Assembly: GCA_965200005.1 (NCBI GenBank)
Contig: OZ241331.1
Coordinates: 1,736,001 to 1,800,000, forward strand
Length of the DNA stretch: 64,000 nt
Direction: 5' to 3'
Origin: Aldehydirespirator sp965200005
Lineage (GTDB): Bacteria > Actinomycetota > Acidimicrobiia > Acidimicrobiales > Aldehydirespiratoraceae
Shown piece by piece: positions 40,301 through 49,596 of the stretch. The notes beneath the pieces were generated by a model, which saw only the letters and a list, made by a program, of their open reading frames with translations, had not been told where the DNA came from and searched no databases. The first letter of the stretch is position 1, and the number at the start of each line of letters is the position of its first letter. The position numbers and the translations under genes are program-made.

Positions 40301-42172
40301 CTAGCTAGCTAGTTCTGCCTTGTGGGGCACCCGGGCCAGCAGACTCGGTTTACCTAGCCCCTGCGCTGCTGCCACGATCCCGGCCGTGTCCAGACCTAGA
40401 TCGGCAAGGATCTCGTCTGCTTTGCCGTGTGGCACATAGTCAAGCGGTACGCCCAGCACCCGCACCTGTGCCTTAGATCCCCTCTCACCTAGAGCATCGC
40501 GCACAGCACTACCGGCGCCGCCAGCACGTAAGCCGTCTTCGGCTGTAACCACAATCTTGTGGCGTGCCGCATCGGCGAGCATCGTTTCGCACAGCGGGCT
40601 CACCACCCGAGGATCCCAGACCGTCGCTTCGACCCCTGAAGCCGAGAGTCTCGCAGCGGCGTCCTCACAGGCTTCAAGCAACTTGCCCACCCCTATGAGG
40701 CAGACGCTTCCGTTACCAGCTCGCACCTGACGGGCCTTTGTGCCCGACCCGACCTCGTCACGTCCGACGTTGCGCGCCGCTGTCTTAGTCCAGCGGATAG
40801 CGACCGGCCCAGATGTCATGTCAACAGCGTCAAGCATCATCTGTTCGAGTTCCTGGATCGAAGACGGTGCGAACACCACCATCCCAGGAACCTTTGAGAG
40901 CAGCACCATGTCGAGCACACCGTGATGTGACGGCCCGTCGTCGCCGGTAATCCCGGCACGATCGATGCAAAACACAACGGGTGCCTTGTGTAGCCCACAG
41001 TCAAGGTTGACCTGATCGAACGCCCTACTCAGAAACGTGCTGTACACGGCAAAGAAGGGCCTCAAGCCGCCCATGGCCATGCCCACAGCAGAGGTAACTG
41101 CATGTTGTTCGGCGATCCCAACGTCGATCAAGCGGTCACCGAACTGCTCTCGGAATGGCAACAGCCCAGTCGAATCGGGCATAGCCGCGGTGATCGCGAC
41201 AATCTCGGGGTGAGTCGCCGCAAGCTTGAGCATCATCTCGGAGAACTTGCCGGTGTAAGTGCCCGCCTTGACCTTGCCCGAGTCATGCATGTGCTTGACA
41301 TCGTCTTCTTCAGCCGGCCGGTAACCGCGGCCCTTCTGTGTGAGGACATGCACCACGACGGGTTCGTTGAACTCCGCCGCATTCTGCAGCGCCTTCTCAA
41401 CACTCGCGATGTTGTGGCCATCAAAGGGCCCCAGATAACGAACCCCGAGGTTCTCAAAGAACCCAGCGGAATCCCACAACTCTCGGATCGCCGCATTCGA
41501 CATCGCCATCGCCCGCTGGATCGTGTCTCCGACCCACGGAATCCGCTCCGCCACCCCTTCAAGTCGATCCTGGCGGCGTGCCATCTTTGGGTTGGAACGG
41601 AACCGCACCAGGCTCTCGGTGAGTCGTGACACAGTCGGTGCGTAGCTGCGGCCGTTGTCGTTGAGCACAACCACGACCCGGCGCCCGCTGTGGCCGATGT
41701 TGTTGAGTCCTTCAAAGGCCATGCCACCGGTCATCGCACCGTCGCCAACAATCGCCACAACACGGCGTCGTGAACCTGCAGACTCCAACGCCGTTGCCAA
41801 ACCGTGCGCGTAAGAGAGCACGGTTGAGGCGTGGCTGTTCTCGATCCAGTCGTGGGGTGACTCAGAACGAGAGGGGTAGCCCGACAGTCCACCGGGAGTT
41901 CGCAGCGTGTCGAAGTTGCGTGCCCTGCCCGTGAGCATTTTGTGTACGTACGCCTGGTGGCCGGTGTCCCACAACAACACGTCATGGGGCGAGCGGAACA
42001 CTCGATGCACAGCTAGCGAAAGCTCAACAGATCCGAGATTCGAGCCGAGGTGTCCGCCGTTTGCAGACACCGAGTCGATGATCCGGGAGCGGATCTGACC
42101 GCACAAGTCTTCAAGTTCGGGGTAGCTACATCCCCGCAGGTCTTCGGGGCCGGTGATGGAATCGAGCTGCAC
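40301..42172 (-). CDS. dxs: 1-deoxy-D-xylulose-5-phosphate synthase
   Basis: 623 residues from GTG 42172, chosen because homology (LDSITGPEDLRGCSYPELEDLC) starts there and the upstream gene ends at 42175; the frame is open to 42412. The thiamine diphosphate motif is GDGAMTGGMAFEGLNNIG...NDNGRSYAPT. The central pyrimidine-domain segment is GIAEQHAVTSAVGMAMGG, with the typical CIDRAGITGDDGPSHHG. The C-terminal transketolase domain is complete. It makes DXP from pyruvate and glyceraldehyde-3-phosphate, the first MEP step; ispF of the same pathway is at the left edge. Confidence 0.96.
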   Translation of the reverse strand: MQLDSITGPEDLRGCSYPELEDLCGQIRSRIIDSVSANGGHLGSNLGSVELSLAVHRVFRSPHDVLLWDTGHQAYVHKMLTGRARNFDTLRTPGGLSGYPSRSESPHDWIENSHASTVLSYAHGLATALESAGSRRRVVAIVGDGAMTGGMAFEGLNNIGHSGRRVVVVLNDNGRSYAPTVSRLTESLVRFRSNPKMARRQDRLEGVAERIPWVGDTIQRAMAMSNAAIRELWDSAGFFENLGVRYLGPFDGHNIASVEKALQNAAEFNEPVVVHVLTQKGRGYRPAEEDDVKHMHDSGKVKAGTYTGKFSEMMLKLAATHPEIVAITAAMPDSTGLLPFREQFGDRLIDVGIAEQHAVTSAVGMAMGGLRPFFAVYSTFLSRAFDQVNLDCGLHKAPVVFCIDRAGITGDDGPSHHGVLDMVLLSKVPGMVVFAPSSIQELEQMMLDAVDMTSGPVAIRWTKTAARNVGRDEVGSGTKARQVRAGNGSVCLIGVGKLLEACEDAAARLSASGVEATVWDPRVVSPLCETMLADAARHKIVVTAEDGLRAGGAGSAVRDALGERGSKAQVRVLGVPLDYVPHGKADEILADLGLDTAGIVAAAQGLGKPSLLARVPHKAELAS

Positions 42173-42174
42173 AG

Positions 42175-42987
42175 CTACAACGCCGCAGCCATGGTTGCGT
42201 TCGATCTTGGAGCAAGCGACGCCGGAAGCCTCCTTGCGAGCCAGGCACCCACCGGATATGCCACGCCAAATGCCATGAGTCCACCGACGGCGTCTAGCCA
42301 GTAGTGATTGGCCGTCACCATCACCGCGAACAACGTTAGCCACGGGTAGACGATCATCAATACACGAGTCCAGGTTCGCTTCATTACCGGAACGGCTGCG
42401 ACCGTACACCACACGGCCCAGGCAATGTGCAGACTCGGCATAGCGGCGTACTGATTTGAGATCTCCAGCATTGTCGTGGAGTTAAATGACCACAGCCCGC
42501 CGGGGTCAACGAGCGTGTCGACGTAGGAGTATTTCAGGTCGCAGGCACCAAACGCACTGCAATCGTTCAACAGTCTCGGTGGCATAAGCGGGTACAAGGC
42601 GAATCCGATGAGAGCCGAGCCGGTAGTGACTGCGAGGATGGTGCGTTGAACGCCATAGCGAACCGGGTGCCGCCGGAACAAGAATATCATCACGCCGATT
42701 GTCACAACAAAGTGGCAAGTGCCATAAAAGATATTCCAGAAACGGATGAACAGATCCCATTCGATGAAGGCGTCCTGGATTCCCTTTTCACCAAACAGAT
42801 GCAGGGCGCGCTCAATGGCAATTACGTCATAGGCGTTTTCGGTGGCTCGCGCCTTTACTTCAGCGCCTAGGTCGGAGCCGAACTGATTGCGTATCAGGGT
42901 GTAGACACCGTAGAACAGGCCGATTATCAGGATCTCTCGCCACCAACGCAAACGATGTTGCGGGCGCGCCGGAGTCGTGTCAGTCAT
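42175..42987 (-). CDS. PAP2-superfamily membrane phosphatase/transferase
   Basis: 270 residues with about six membrane segments. The PAP2 motifs are AAMPSLHIAWAVW (SxxH) and MVTANHYWLDAVGG (HxxxD). The pattern fits the PAP2_3 group that includes inositol-phosphorylceramide synthase-like transferases and lipid phosphatases. The first PAP2 motif (KxxxxxxRP) is weak or replaced here (YPLMPPRLL), as is usual for this subgroup. It lies two bases upstream of dxs, so the two are co-transcribed. The substrate could be a prenyl or glycerolipid phosphate; that is inference. Confidence 0.8.
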   Translation of the reverse strand: MTDTTPARPQHRLRWWREILIIGLFYGVYTLIRNQFGSDLGAEVKARATENAYDVIAIERALHLFGEKGIQDAFIEWDLFIRFWNIFYGTCHFVVTIGVMIFLFRRHPVRYGVQRTILAVTTGSALIGFALYPLMPPRLLNDCSAFGACDLKYSYVDTLVDPGGLWSFNSTTMLEISNQYAAMPSLHIAWAVWCTVAAVPVMKRTWTRVLMIVYPWLTLFAVMVTANHYWLDAVGGLMAFGVAYPVGAWLARRLPASLAPRSNATMAAAL

Positions 42988-43087
42988 AGCTGGCGGCTAC
43001 GACCGGTGAACTGAACGCTGGACCGGGCTCACCATCGATGGCACTGTTCCTGCTGGCTTGCAGGCCATCGCATTACGCTACCCCACT

Positions 43088-44476
43088 GTGTTGGATCCCG
43101 AAATCTTGAATCGTGCCCTATCAGCAGCGATGCGCAGCGGCGCCGACTTCGCCGAGGTGTTCGCAGAAGACAAGCGGTCGTCGTCGGCGGTGCTTGATGA
43201 TGGTCGTGTTGAGGAGGTGGTCTCTGGCCGTGACCGTGGAGCCGGAATAAGGGTTGTAACCGGCGAAACCACCGGTTTCGCTCACACTGCTGATCTCAGC
43301 TCCGCCGGGCTGGTGCGCGCCGCAAAGACGGCCGCGGCAGCAGCGAGCAAGGGGGGCGGTGGCACCAACAGCGTTGCTGTCGGCGAGTTGCACCCCTCCG
43401 CAATCCAGGTGCGGGTGCCGCCTTCAGAGGTGCCAAAGCATCGCAAGGTTGAGTTGTTGACGGCAGCGGACTCGGCGGCTCGCTCAACTGGAGCGGCGAT
43501 CACCCAGGTGATGGCACGTTATGGCGATAGCCGTAGGCGTATTGTCGTCGCCGACAGCGACGGGCTGTTCGCCTCCGATGATCAGGTGCGGACGTTCTTT
43601 GGTGTGTCGTGTGTCGCAACAGGCGACACCGGTATGCAAACCGGTCGTGAGTCAGCTGGTGGCACGACGGGCTTTGAGATGTTTGACACGTGCGATGTGT
43701 CAGAAATGGCACGCCGGGCGTCACAGCGTGCGCTGACCAAGCTCAAGGCTCAACCGGCGCCGAGTGGCGAGATGCCTGTCGTTGTGGGCCCTGGCGGCGG
43801 TGGTGTGTTGTTCCATGAAGCCTGCGGGCATGGCCTCGAAGCTGACCTGATCGCCAAGTCGGCTTCGGTGTTTGCTGGACGTGTTGGTGAGCAGGTTGCA
43901 GTGCCAGAGGTGACTCTCGTTGATGACGGCACCATGGCTGGTGAGTGGGGGCATTTCAACATTGATGACGAAGGCAAGCCGGCCGCTCACAATGTGTTGA
44001 TTTCAGATGGCGTACTGACCGATTACATGTGGGATCGCATCCGTGCTCGCAAGGAGGGCCGCCCGAGTTCTGGAAATGGTCGGCGCCAGAGTTACCAGCA
44101 TTTGCCGATGGTGCGGATGACTAATACGTACATAACCAATGGCTCTGACAATCCAGATGACATCATCGCTGACACTCCCTCAGGTGTGTACGTGGCTCAA
44201 CTTGGTGGTGGGCAGGTGAACACCGCTACGGGCGACTTTGTGTTTGGTATGACCGAGGCTTACCTCATTGATAATGGTCGTATCGGTGCACCGATACGTG
44301 ACGGAAACCTCATCGGCAATGGCCCTGATGTGTTGCTAAAGATCGATGCTCTCGGCAATGACCTTGCGATGGGATCGCCCGGAACTTGTGGCAAGTTTGG
44401 ACAAGGTGTGCCGGTAGGAGATGGAACGCCAACTCTAAGGGTGAGCGCATTGACAGTTGGTGGAACTGCAGCCTGA
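43088..44476 (+). CDS. tldD: TldD-family metalloprotease subunit
   Basis: About 462 residues from GTG 43088; the frame is open to 43058. An N-terminal domain (ADFAEVFAEDKRSSSAVLDDGRVEEV...GAGIRVVTGETTGFAHTADL) is followed by the zinc site GGVLFHEACGHGLEADLIAKSASVFAGRVG (HExxxH), then TFVDDG-type and VYVAQLGGGQVNTATGDFVFGMTEAYLI segments. TldD with TldE forms a heterodimeric protease that trims peptides, as in microcin or leader processing. The partner gene overlaps its stop by one base (TGATG). Confidence 0.93.
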   Translation: MLDPEILNRALSAAMRSGADFAEVFAEDKRSSSAVLDDGRVEEVVSGRDRGAGIRVVTGETTGFAHTADLSSAGLVRAAKTAAAAASKGGGGTNSVAVGELHPSAIQVRVPPSEVPKHRKVELLTAADSAARSTGAAITQVMARYGDSRRRIVVADSDGLFASDDQVRTFFGVSCVATGDTGMQTGRESAGGTTGFEMFDTCDVSEMARRASQRALTKLKAQPAPSGEMPVVVGPGGGGVLFHEACGHGLEADLIAKSASVFAGRVGEQVAVPEVTLVDDGTMAGEWGHFNIDDEGKPAAHNVLISDGVLTDYMWDRIRARKEGRPSSGNGRRQSYQHLPMVRMTNTYITNGSDNPDDIIADTPSGVYVAQLGGGQVNTATGDFVFGMTEAYLIDNGRIGAPIRDGNLIGNGPDVLLKIDALGNDLAMGSPGTCGKFGQGVPVGDGTPTLRVSALTVGGTAA

Positions 44477-45822
44477 TGAGTTCTGAGTTACTCGAGATAG
44501 CTGAACGAGTAGTCGGCTGGGCCGATACTGGAGTCGATGTCGAGGCCTTTGTTGCTTCGGCACGTGAAACCGAGGTTCATGCATACAACGGCGAGGTCGA
44601 GTCTCTTACATCCGCTGCCTCAGCAGGTATCGGTATTCGAGTTGTTGTAGACCAAAAGCAAGGTTTTGCCTATTCGGGGGCTCTTGATGATGCCTCGGTT
44701 CGCCACACTTTCGCCGAAGCGGTTGATAACGCCCGTTTTGCGACGGTCGATGAGTTCGCTGGTGTGGCCGAACCAGATGGGGTTGAACCCGAACAACTCG
44801 ACTTGTATCACTCCGAACTTGCTGACTTCGAAGCAGAAGACAAGGTGGCAATGGCTCTGGAACTTGAGCGCATTACCTTGGCTGCGGACTCCCGTATAAC
44901 CGGTCTTGAGTCAGCGACATATGCGGATTCGGTATCGGAGACTGCTGTTGCCAATACCCGCGGCGTCTCGGCTACTTCTCGTGGCACGGGTTGCTACGTG
45001 TCGTCGTTCAGTCTCGCTACCGAGAACGGCGAAACTCAGGTTGGGTTTGGTTACTCAGTTGGACGCCATCCCGGAGAACTCTCAATTGAGACAGCAGGCA
45101 AAGACTCGGCGCATCGTGCCACGCGCCTGCTGGGAGCTTCCAAGCCCAAGACCCAGCGCCTAACAGTTGTGCTTGACCCTTACGTTTCGGCGCAGTTCCT
45201 GTCCATCGTGGGTGGGATACTCAGCGGCGAAGCGGTACTGAAGGGCAGATCGCTGTTTGCCGACCGTATGGACTCGGAAGTTGCTGCTCCAGCTATCACT
45301 CTTGTTGATGACGCGACCGACGAAGCCGCGTTTTCGGCTTCTGCGATCGACGCAGAAGGCTTAGCCACTCGCAGGATTCCTCTGATAACCGATGGTGTTC
45401 TGGGGTCGTTCTTGTATGACACTTGCACGGCTCGGCGCGCTGGTGCTTCATCTACGGGTTCGGCTGTAAGGGGCGGTTTCAAGGGGACACCTACACCGGG
45501 AGCACATGCTCTGCGTTTGGTGCCAGGTAACCGCGAACCAGCTGAGTTGATTGCTGGAATTGACAATGGTTTGCTGGTGCAGGGTGTGTCTGGCTTGCAC
45601 AGCGGCGTGAATCCCGTGTCGGGAGACTTCTCTGCTGGAGCCGAAGGCCTGCGCATCCGCAACGGTGAGACTGCCGAACCAATTCGAGAGGTCACAATCG
45701 GGAGCACCTTGCAGCGGCTGCTGCTTGATGTGGTTGAGGTTGGTTCCGATCTTGAGTATTTGCCGATGGGAGCAGCAGGTGTGACGCTCGTGATTTCAGA
45801 CGTCACAATGTCAGGCAGCTAG
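44476..45822 (+). CDS. tldE: TldE/PmbA-family protein
   Basis: 448 residues from ATG 44476; the frame is open to 44386 but the ATG overlaps the tldD stop. The opening ADTGVDVEAFVASARETEVHAYNGEVESLTSAASAGIGIRVV and the C-terminal GVSGLHSGVNPVSGDFSAGAEGLRIRNGETAEPIREVTIG are TldE signatures. As expected for TldE, the HExxxH zinc site is absent, so this is the non-catalytic partner. It converges on the lipoprotein gene with 14 bases between stops. Confidence 0.92.
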   Translation: MSSELLEIAERVVGWADTGVDVEAFVASARETEVHAYNGEVESLTSAASAGIGIRVVVDQKQGFAYSGALDDASVRHTFAEAVDNARFATVDEFAGVAEPDGVEPEQLDLYHSELADFEAEDKVAMALELERITLAADSRITGLESATYADSVSETAVANTRGVSATSRGTGCYVSSFSLATENGETQVGFGYSVGRHPGELSIETAGKDSAHRATRLLGASKPKTQRLTVVLDPYVSAQFLSIVGGILSGEAVLKGRSLFADRMDSEVAAPAITLVDDATDEAAFSASAIDAEGLATRRIPLITDGVLGSFLYDTCTARRAGASSTGSAVRGGFKGTPTPGAHALRLVPGNREPAELIAGIDNGLLVQGVSGLHSGVNPVSGDFSAGAEGLRIRNGETAEPIREVTIGSTLQRLLLDVVEVGSDLEYLPMGAAGVTLVISDVTMSGS

Positions 45823-45836
45823 GCCCGGCTACAACT

Positions 45837-46907
45837 TTATTTCGTAAGCTCCACGGGAGCTTCGCGGCCTTCGAGCCCCTCGCACTCCGCTACTAGCTTC
45901 GCTTGCGCCTCGCGCATCGCAGCCAGTGAAGTTCTGATCACCTCAGCTGTTTCATGTGCCTGTGCAGCGTGTCCGGTAGTCGGACACGTCGCTTCAATCG
46001 TGTCTAGAGGTTCGTACACGTGTGCGAAGAGATCGTTAAGCATGTTGTCGTATTCAGAGATCGCAAACTCCAAGTCGGCTGGTGCTAGACCATTAGTGCT
46101 CTGCTCCCTTAACTCATTGATGTGGTGCTCCATGGCATGCTCTATGACTTGAGCCTGCATCAGGTTGCGTAAGGCAATGTCGCAATCCGTGAGGTACACG
46201 TCTGTTAGCGGCTTCTTCGGTGGAACATCAATGTCAAAAATCGCCTCATCACATTGTACCTTTTTTGACGTATCAGCGACGTAGGATTGAACGATGAAAC
46301 CATCATTACGCGTCCAGGTGTAACTGGTCTTTAGGCCATCAGTCATTTCGGTCTCTATAGTTATGAATTCATCGCTCTCCATCGGACTTATGATGTAATG
46401 CCGGGTGCTGCTGCGCCTAGCGTACTTTTTAGAAACGTAATGTTCATAGGGTTCACCAGGACCCTTATGCTTAGAATACCCGGCATTGTCTCCGATGTTT
46501 ACAGCTTCACTGAATATACCCTGGCCATCAAGACTGGCTATTAGTACGCGATAACGATCGTCTGTTGGTGACTTCCACACCTTGATCAGAGATTTGACAG
46601 CGATGTAATCCTGATTGTCAACAGCGGGGATAGTCTGGTCCGCAGGATAGTTCGTGGTTTGTGTTCCTTCGGTATAGAGGCACTCGATTGTGTTCGCAGA
46701 TGGTGTAGTTGTGCTCTGGTCCGGAGCCTTTGTGTCTTCAGACATCACGATCTTGTCATCAGGCTGTGATGTCGTGTTCTCTGACTGTGTGACCGCGTTG
46801 TCGGACTGTGTTGAAGCCGAACAACTGATACACAGCGATGTCACCAACAGGACAACGAGTCCCTGCTTTAGAGCAGGCTTAGGCCAATGTCGTGCGGGTG
46901 TCGTCAC
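45837..46907 (-). CDS. Low-GC putative lipoprotein of unknown function
   Basis: 356 residues from GTG 46907. The signal peptide has a basic start, KQGLVVLLVTSLCISC, with a lipobox Cys. A Ser/Thr/Asn/Asp-rich linker is followed by a globular part starting near IECLYTEGTQTTNYPADQTI, and a C-terminal helical region (LMQAQVIEHAMEHHINELREQS ... TIEATCPTTGHAAQAHETAEVI). Two Cys in the domain may form a disulfide. No family is recognised. The DNA is visibly richer in A and T than its neighbours, with Lys/Asn/Tyr-rich coding, which suggests acquisition from elsewhere. Confidence 0.7.
   Translation of the reverse strand: MTTPARHWPKPALKQGLVVLLVTSLCISCSASTQSDNAVTQSENTTSQPDDKIVMSEDTKAPDQSTTTPSANTIECLYTEGTQTTNYPADQTIPAVDNQDYIAVKSLIKVWKSPTDDRYRVLIASLDGQGIFSEAVNIGDNAGYSKHKGPGEPYEHYVSKKYARRSSTRHYIISPMESDEFITIETEMTDGLKTSYTWTRNDGFIVQSYVADTSKKVQCDEAIFDIDVPPKKPLTDVYLTDCDIALRNLMQAQVIEHAMEHHINELREQSTNGLAPADLEFAISEYDNMLNDLFAHVYEPLDTIEATCPTTGHAAQAHETAEVIRTSLAAMREAQAKLVAECEGLEGREAPVELTK
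45846..45862. terminator. Hairpin at the tldE/lipoprotein convergence
   Basis: AAGCTCC (45846-45852) and GGAGCTT (45856-45862) pair perfectly around a 3-base loop, 24 bases past the tldE stop and within the last codons of the convergent lipoprotein gene. No U-tract follows on either strand. It may stop tldE transcription. Confidence 0.3.
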
Positions 46908-47070
46908 TTCGCGTCACTCCCGTGTCGGGTGCGAGGAGATGTCCATCATGACACAGTGGCCGCATTAGCACACCCGAACAGGGACTGTCGCTTTGGACGA
47001 TCCCTCAATTCAGAACTTCATTGGCTGGGGTGGCGTTGAAAGTGGTGAGCCCTAGGCGGCCTAGTCTTCG

Positions 47071-47886
47071 GTGGTGACGGTTGTTGAGGCTGTGGTGGCT
47101 GGTGTCGTTCAGGGCCTCACGGAGTTCTTGCCGGTCTCCTCAAGCGGGCACCTGATCGTATTTCGCTGGCTATTTGGGATTGATGACTTGCCTGCCGACA
47201 CTGCAACCGCATTTGATGCTGCGGTGCATGTCGGCACACTCGTTGGTGCTACGGCGTTTCTGAGAGTCGATGTGTCTCGGTACCTGCGGGCTGGTCTTGG
47301 AGCGCTCTTCAAGCGAGAGAAACTAGGTGCGGACGGACGTATCGCCTGGGCACTGGTGGTTTCGATGCTGCCTGCCGCCGCGGTGGGACTCTTGGCTGGA
47401 GGCCAGATTGCTGCGCCAGGTGGTGTAGTTGCGGTAGCAGTGGCACTGATCGTTTTCGGGCTAGTGATGGGTCTAGCGGATCGTGCGCCCCAGAAGCGTG
47501 GCCGTTCCGAGTTCGGCTTCACACACGCACTAATAATGGGCACCGCTCAGGCCCTGGCTTTGCAACCGGGTGTGTCACGCTCGGGCGCAACGCTGAGCGC
47601 AGCTCGACTGCTCGGTTACCAACGCGAGGCAGCAGTAAGGCTGGCGTTCCTAATGAGTCTGCCCGTTATTGCCGGTGCTGGCCTGTACAGCCTGGTTGAA
47701 CTGGATGTGCCGAACTCACTCTGGCCAGCTCTTCTGTGGGGTGCCGCCTCAGCACTGATCACAGGTTGGCTCTCAGTCTGGGCCACCATCCGAGTCGTAG
47801 CACGCCTAGGGCTCGCCCCATTCGTCATCTACCGCCTAGTCGCAGGCCTCGCCATCCTCCTAATGGCCGCCACCCCCCTCCGCTAA
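47071..47886 (+). CDS. uppP: Undecaprenyl-diphosphate phosphatase UppP (BacA)
   Basis: 271 residues, about eight membrane helices. The catalytic segment near the N-terminus, GVVQGLTEFLPVSSSGH, and the second, QPGVSRSGATLSAARLLGYQREAAVRLAFLMSLPV, are diagnostic. It recycles undecaprenyl diphosphate to the monophosphate carrier for wall and surface-polymer synthesis. Start is GTG. It stands alone and converges on the SAF-domain gene. Confidence 0.95.
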   Translation: MVTVVEAVVAGVVQGLTEFLPVSSSGHLIVFRWLFGIDDLPADTATAFDAAVHVGTLVGATAFLRVDVSRYLRAGLGALFKREKLGADGRIAWALVVSMLPAAAVGLLAGGQIAAPGGVVAVAVALIVFGLVMGLADRAPQKRGRSEFGFTHALIMGTAQALALQPGVSRSGATLSAARLLGYQREAAVRLAFLMSLPVIAGAGLYSLVELDVPNSLWPALLWGAASALITGWLSVWATIRVVARLGLAPFVIYRLVAGLAILLMAATPLR

Positions 47887-47908
47887 CACACCATTTAGAC
47901 GACCGGCG

Positions 47909-48367
47909 TTAGCTGGTGGGAGTGAGGACTAGCAGTACTCCGTCTGTGGTTAGGGCTACGACGAGTGGGCCGACGCGGCTGGTTGGTACCGCGACGATTG
48001 CTTCGGTGGTTCGGATGGCGACGATGTGGGCTTCTCGCACGATGGCGGCGCCGCTTCGCATGTCGTGAACGTCCACGAGGTCGCCTACAACGAAGGTGTC
48101 GGCCTCTACTGGTATCGGTACGCCCCTAGTGCCTTCAGGCAACATCACAGGACTTGTCAAGAGAGGTTGACTCGCCGTGGCAGTGACGGTTTCGCCCGCG
48201 GCCGGGCTTTCGCCACCGCGCGAGCTAGCTGCCTGTGTCAGGACTATGAGTGCGACAATTGCGGCAGCGGCGGCTGCCGCAATTCTGAAACCCCGACCTC
48301 GATGGAGTCGTGTTCGGATACGTGCCAGCAAGACACGAAATGCACTTGGTACGGGTCGATTGACCAT
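47909..48367 (-). CDS. Single-pass membrane protein with a SAF/CpaB-like domain
   Basis: 152 residues. After a basic start there is one membrane segment (RIAAAAAAAIVALIVLTQAA). The outer part has PEGTRGVPIPVEADTFVVGDLVDVHDM, which is the SAF-type sequence of CpaB/RcpC pilus-assembly proteins (GxRAVxVxVxxxxxVxGxxxPGDxVDV). There are no other pilus genes here, so its role is uncertain. It lies upstream of an FmdB-type gene on the same strand. Confidence 0.65.
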   Translation of the reverse strand: MVNRPVPSAFRVLLARIRTRLHRGRGFRIAAAAAAAIVALIVLTQAASSRGGESPAAGETVTATASQPLLTSPVMLPEGTRGVPIPVEADTFVVGDLVDVHDMRSGAAIVREAHIVAIRTTEAIVAVPTSRVGPLVVALTTDGVLLVLTPTS

Positions 48368-48491
48368 GGAGCCTCCAGCAAGAGTGGATGGCTATCGGCC
48401 CCTCTGGGCGATCAAATCTTGTGAGGAAGCTTGCAGCTTCGATCAAGCGCCAAGAACGCCAAGAAATCGACGCTTGGTTGAGACGCCAGAG

Positions 48492-48866
48492 CTAGGTCGA
48501 CGCCCCTGCAGTTGCCTTCTTGGAGTAGTCAGACGACTTGCCTGAGCTTCCGCTGCTTGACGACTTGGCAGTCTTCGAATCTGACGAACCCTTAGAGGAG
48601 TCAGACGATCCTGAGGACGAAGACGACTCCTTACGTTCCTTACGGCGCTGCTTAGCGTTCGCACCAAAGTCGTTCTTGTAGAAGCCATCGCCCTTGAAGG
48701 AAATGCCCACGCCAGAAAAGACCTTCTTGACGGGCCCCTCGCCTGGTGCCTGGCACTCGGCAGGCCCCCCGGACTGGGGACAAACCGTCAGCCGGTCGTC
48801 GCTGAATGACTGGCGAACCTCAAACTGGCTGTGGCACAGATCGCAGCGATAATCATACAACGGCAC
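48492..48866 (-). CDS. FmdB-family zinc-ribbon protein
   Basis: 124 residues. The N-terminal zinc ribbon is MPLYDYRCDLCHSQFEVRQSF with a second Cys pair (VCPQSGGPAEC). The conserved segment VKKVFSGVGISFKGDGFYKND is typical. The C-terminal 50 residues are an extreme Ser/Gly/Lys run (for example SSSSSGSSDSSKGSSDSKTAK), probably disordered. Members were first named as regulators of formamidase expression, but the general function is unknown. Confidence 0.85.
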   Translation of the reverse strand: MPLYDYRCDLCHSQFEVRQSFSDDRLTVCPQSGGPAECQAPGEGPVKKVFSGVGISFKGDGFYKNDFGANAKQRRKERKESSSSSGSSDSSKGSSDSKTAKSSSSGSSGKSSDYSKKATAGAST

Positions 48867-48989
48867 CCGGCGAGGCTATAGCCGAACTGCCCGTAGCGGC
48901 CACCACGTTGTACAAGAATCAGGTAGCACCACAAGACAAACCGTGGCGCCGTGCCGCTGTGACTTAGGGCAAGCTGCTGTCATATATTT

Positions 48990-49580
48990 GTGGGCGTGTC
49001 GCCCTGGCTGATCCTGGCTCTCGTGGGCGCGTACTTCGTGGGCATGTTCCCGACGGCAAAGCTGGTAGGTCGCCGGATCGGGCGTGATCCCACCCAGGAG
49101 GGCTCCCGCAACCCAGGAGCCACCAACATGTATCGCATCGGCGGCCGCCTCGTGGGACTGATCGTGGTTGCGGGCGACATGTCTAAGGGAGCTCTGCCGA
49201 CGCTGGTAGCACTTCTGTTGTGGGGTCGCCCCGAAGCCCTCGCTGCATGGTTCGGGGTTGTTGCGGGTCACGTGTGGCCCATTCATCGTCCGACCGGTGG
49301 TGGCAAGGGCGTCGCATCTGCTGGTGGCGGAGCGATCGTGCTTGATCCTCTAGCGGGTGTGATCTGCGCGGGAATATTTGTTGCAACTGTGAGCTTGAGT
49401 CGTATGGCAGCTGTTGGCTCGCTCACGATCGCCGTCGCCTACCCGGTAGCGGCGGCACTCCTTGGATGGCCCTTGGGTGAGTTGCTTGCTGCCCTAGCGG
49501 TGATGTGTGTGATGACCTTGCGCCACCACACCAATATCGTGCGGCTGTGGCGTGGCAAGGAATCCAAGTTGTGGGCTTGA
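48990..49580 (+). CDS. plsY: Glycerol-3-phosphate acyltransferase PlsY
   Basis: 196 residues with about five membrane helices. FVGMFPTAKLVGRRIGRDPTQEGSRNPGATNMYRIGG is the first motif. The phosphate-binding Gly-rich loop is RPTGGGKGVASAGGG, and the last segment is LRHHTNIVRLWRGKESK. It acylates glycerol-3-phosphate from acyl-phosphate. GTG 48990 is used. moeA follows, 16 bases after its stop. Confidence 0.9.
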   Translation: MGVSPWLILALVGAYFVGMFPTAKLVGRRIGRDPTQEGSRNPGATNMYRIGGRLVGLIVVAGDMSKGALPTLVALLLWGRPEALAAWFGVVAGHVWPIHRPTGGGKGVASAGGGAIVLDPLAGVICAGIFVATVSLSRMAAVGSLTIAVAYPVAAALLGWPLGELLAALAVMCVMTLRHHTNIVRLWRGKESKLWA

Positions 49581-49596
49581 TAGGGGAGCAAAGATC

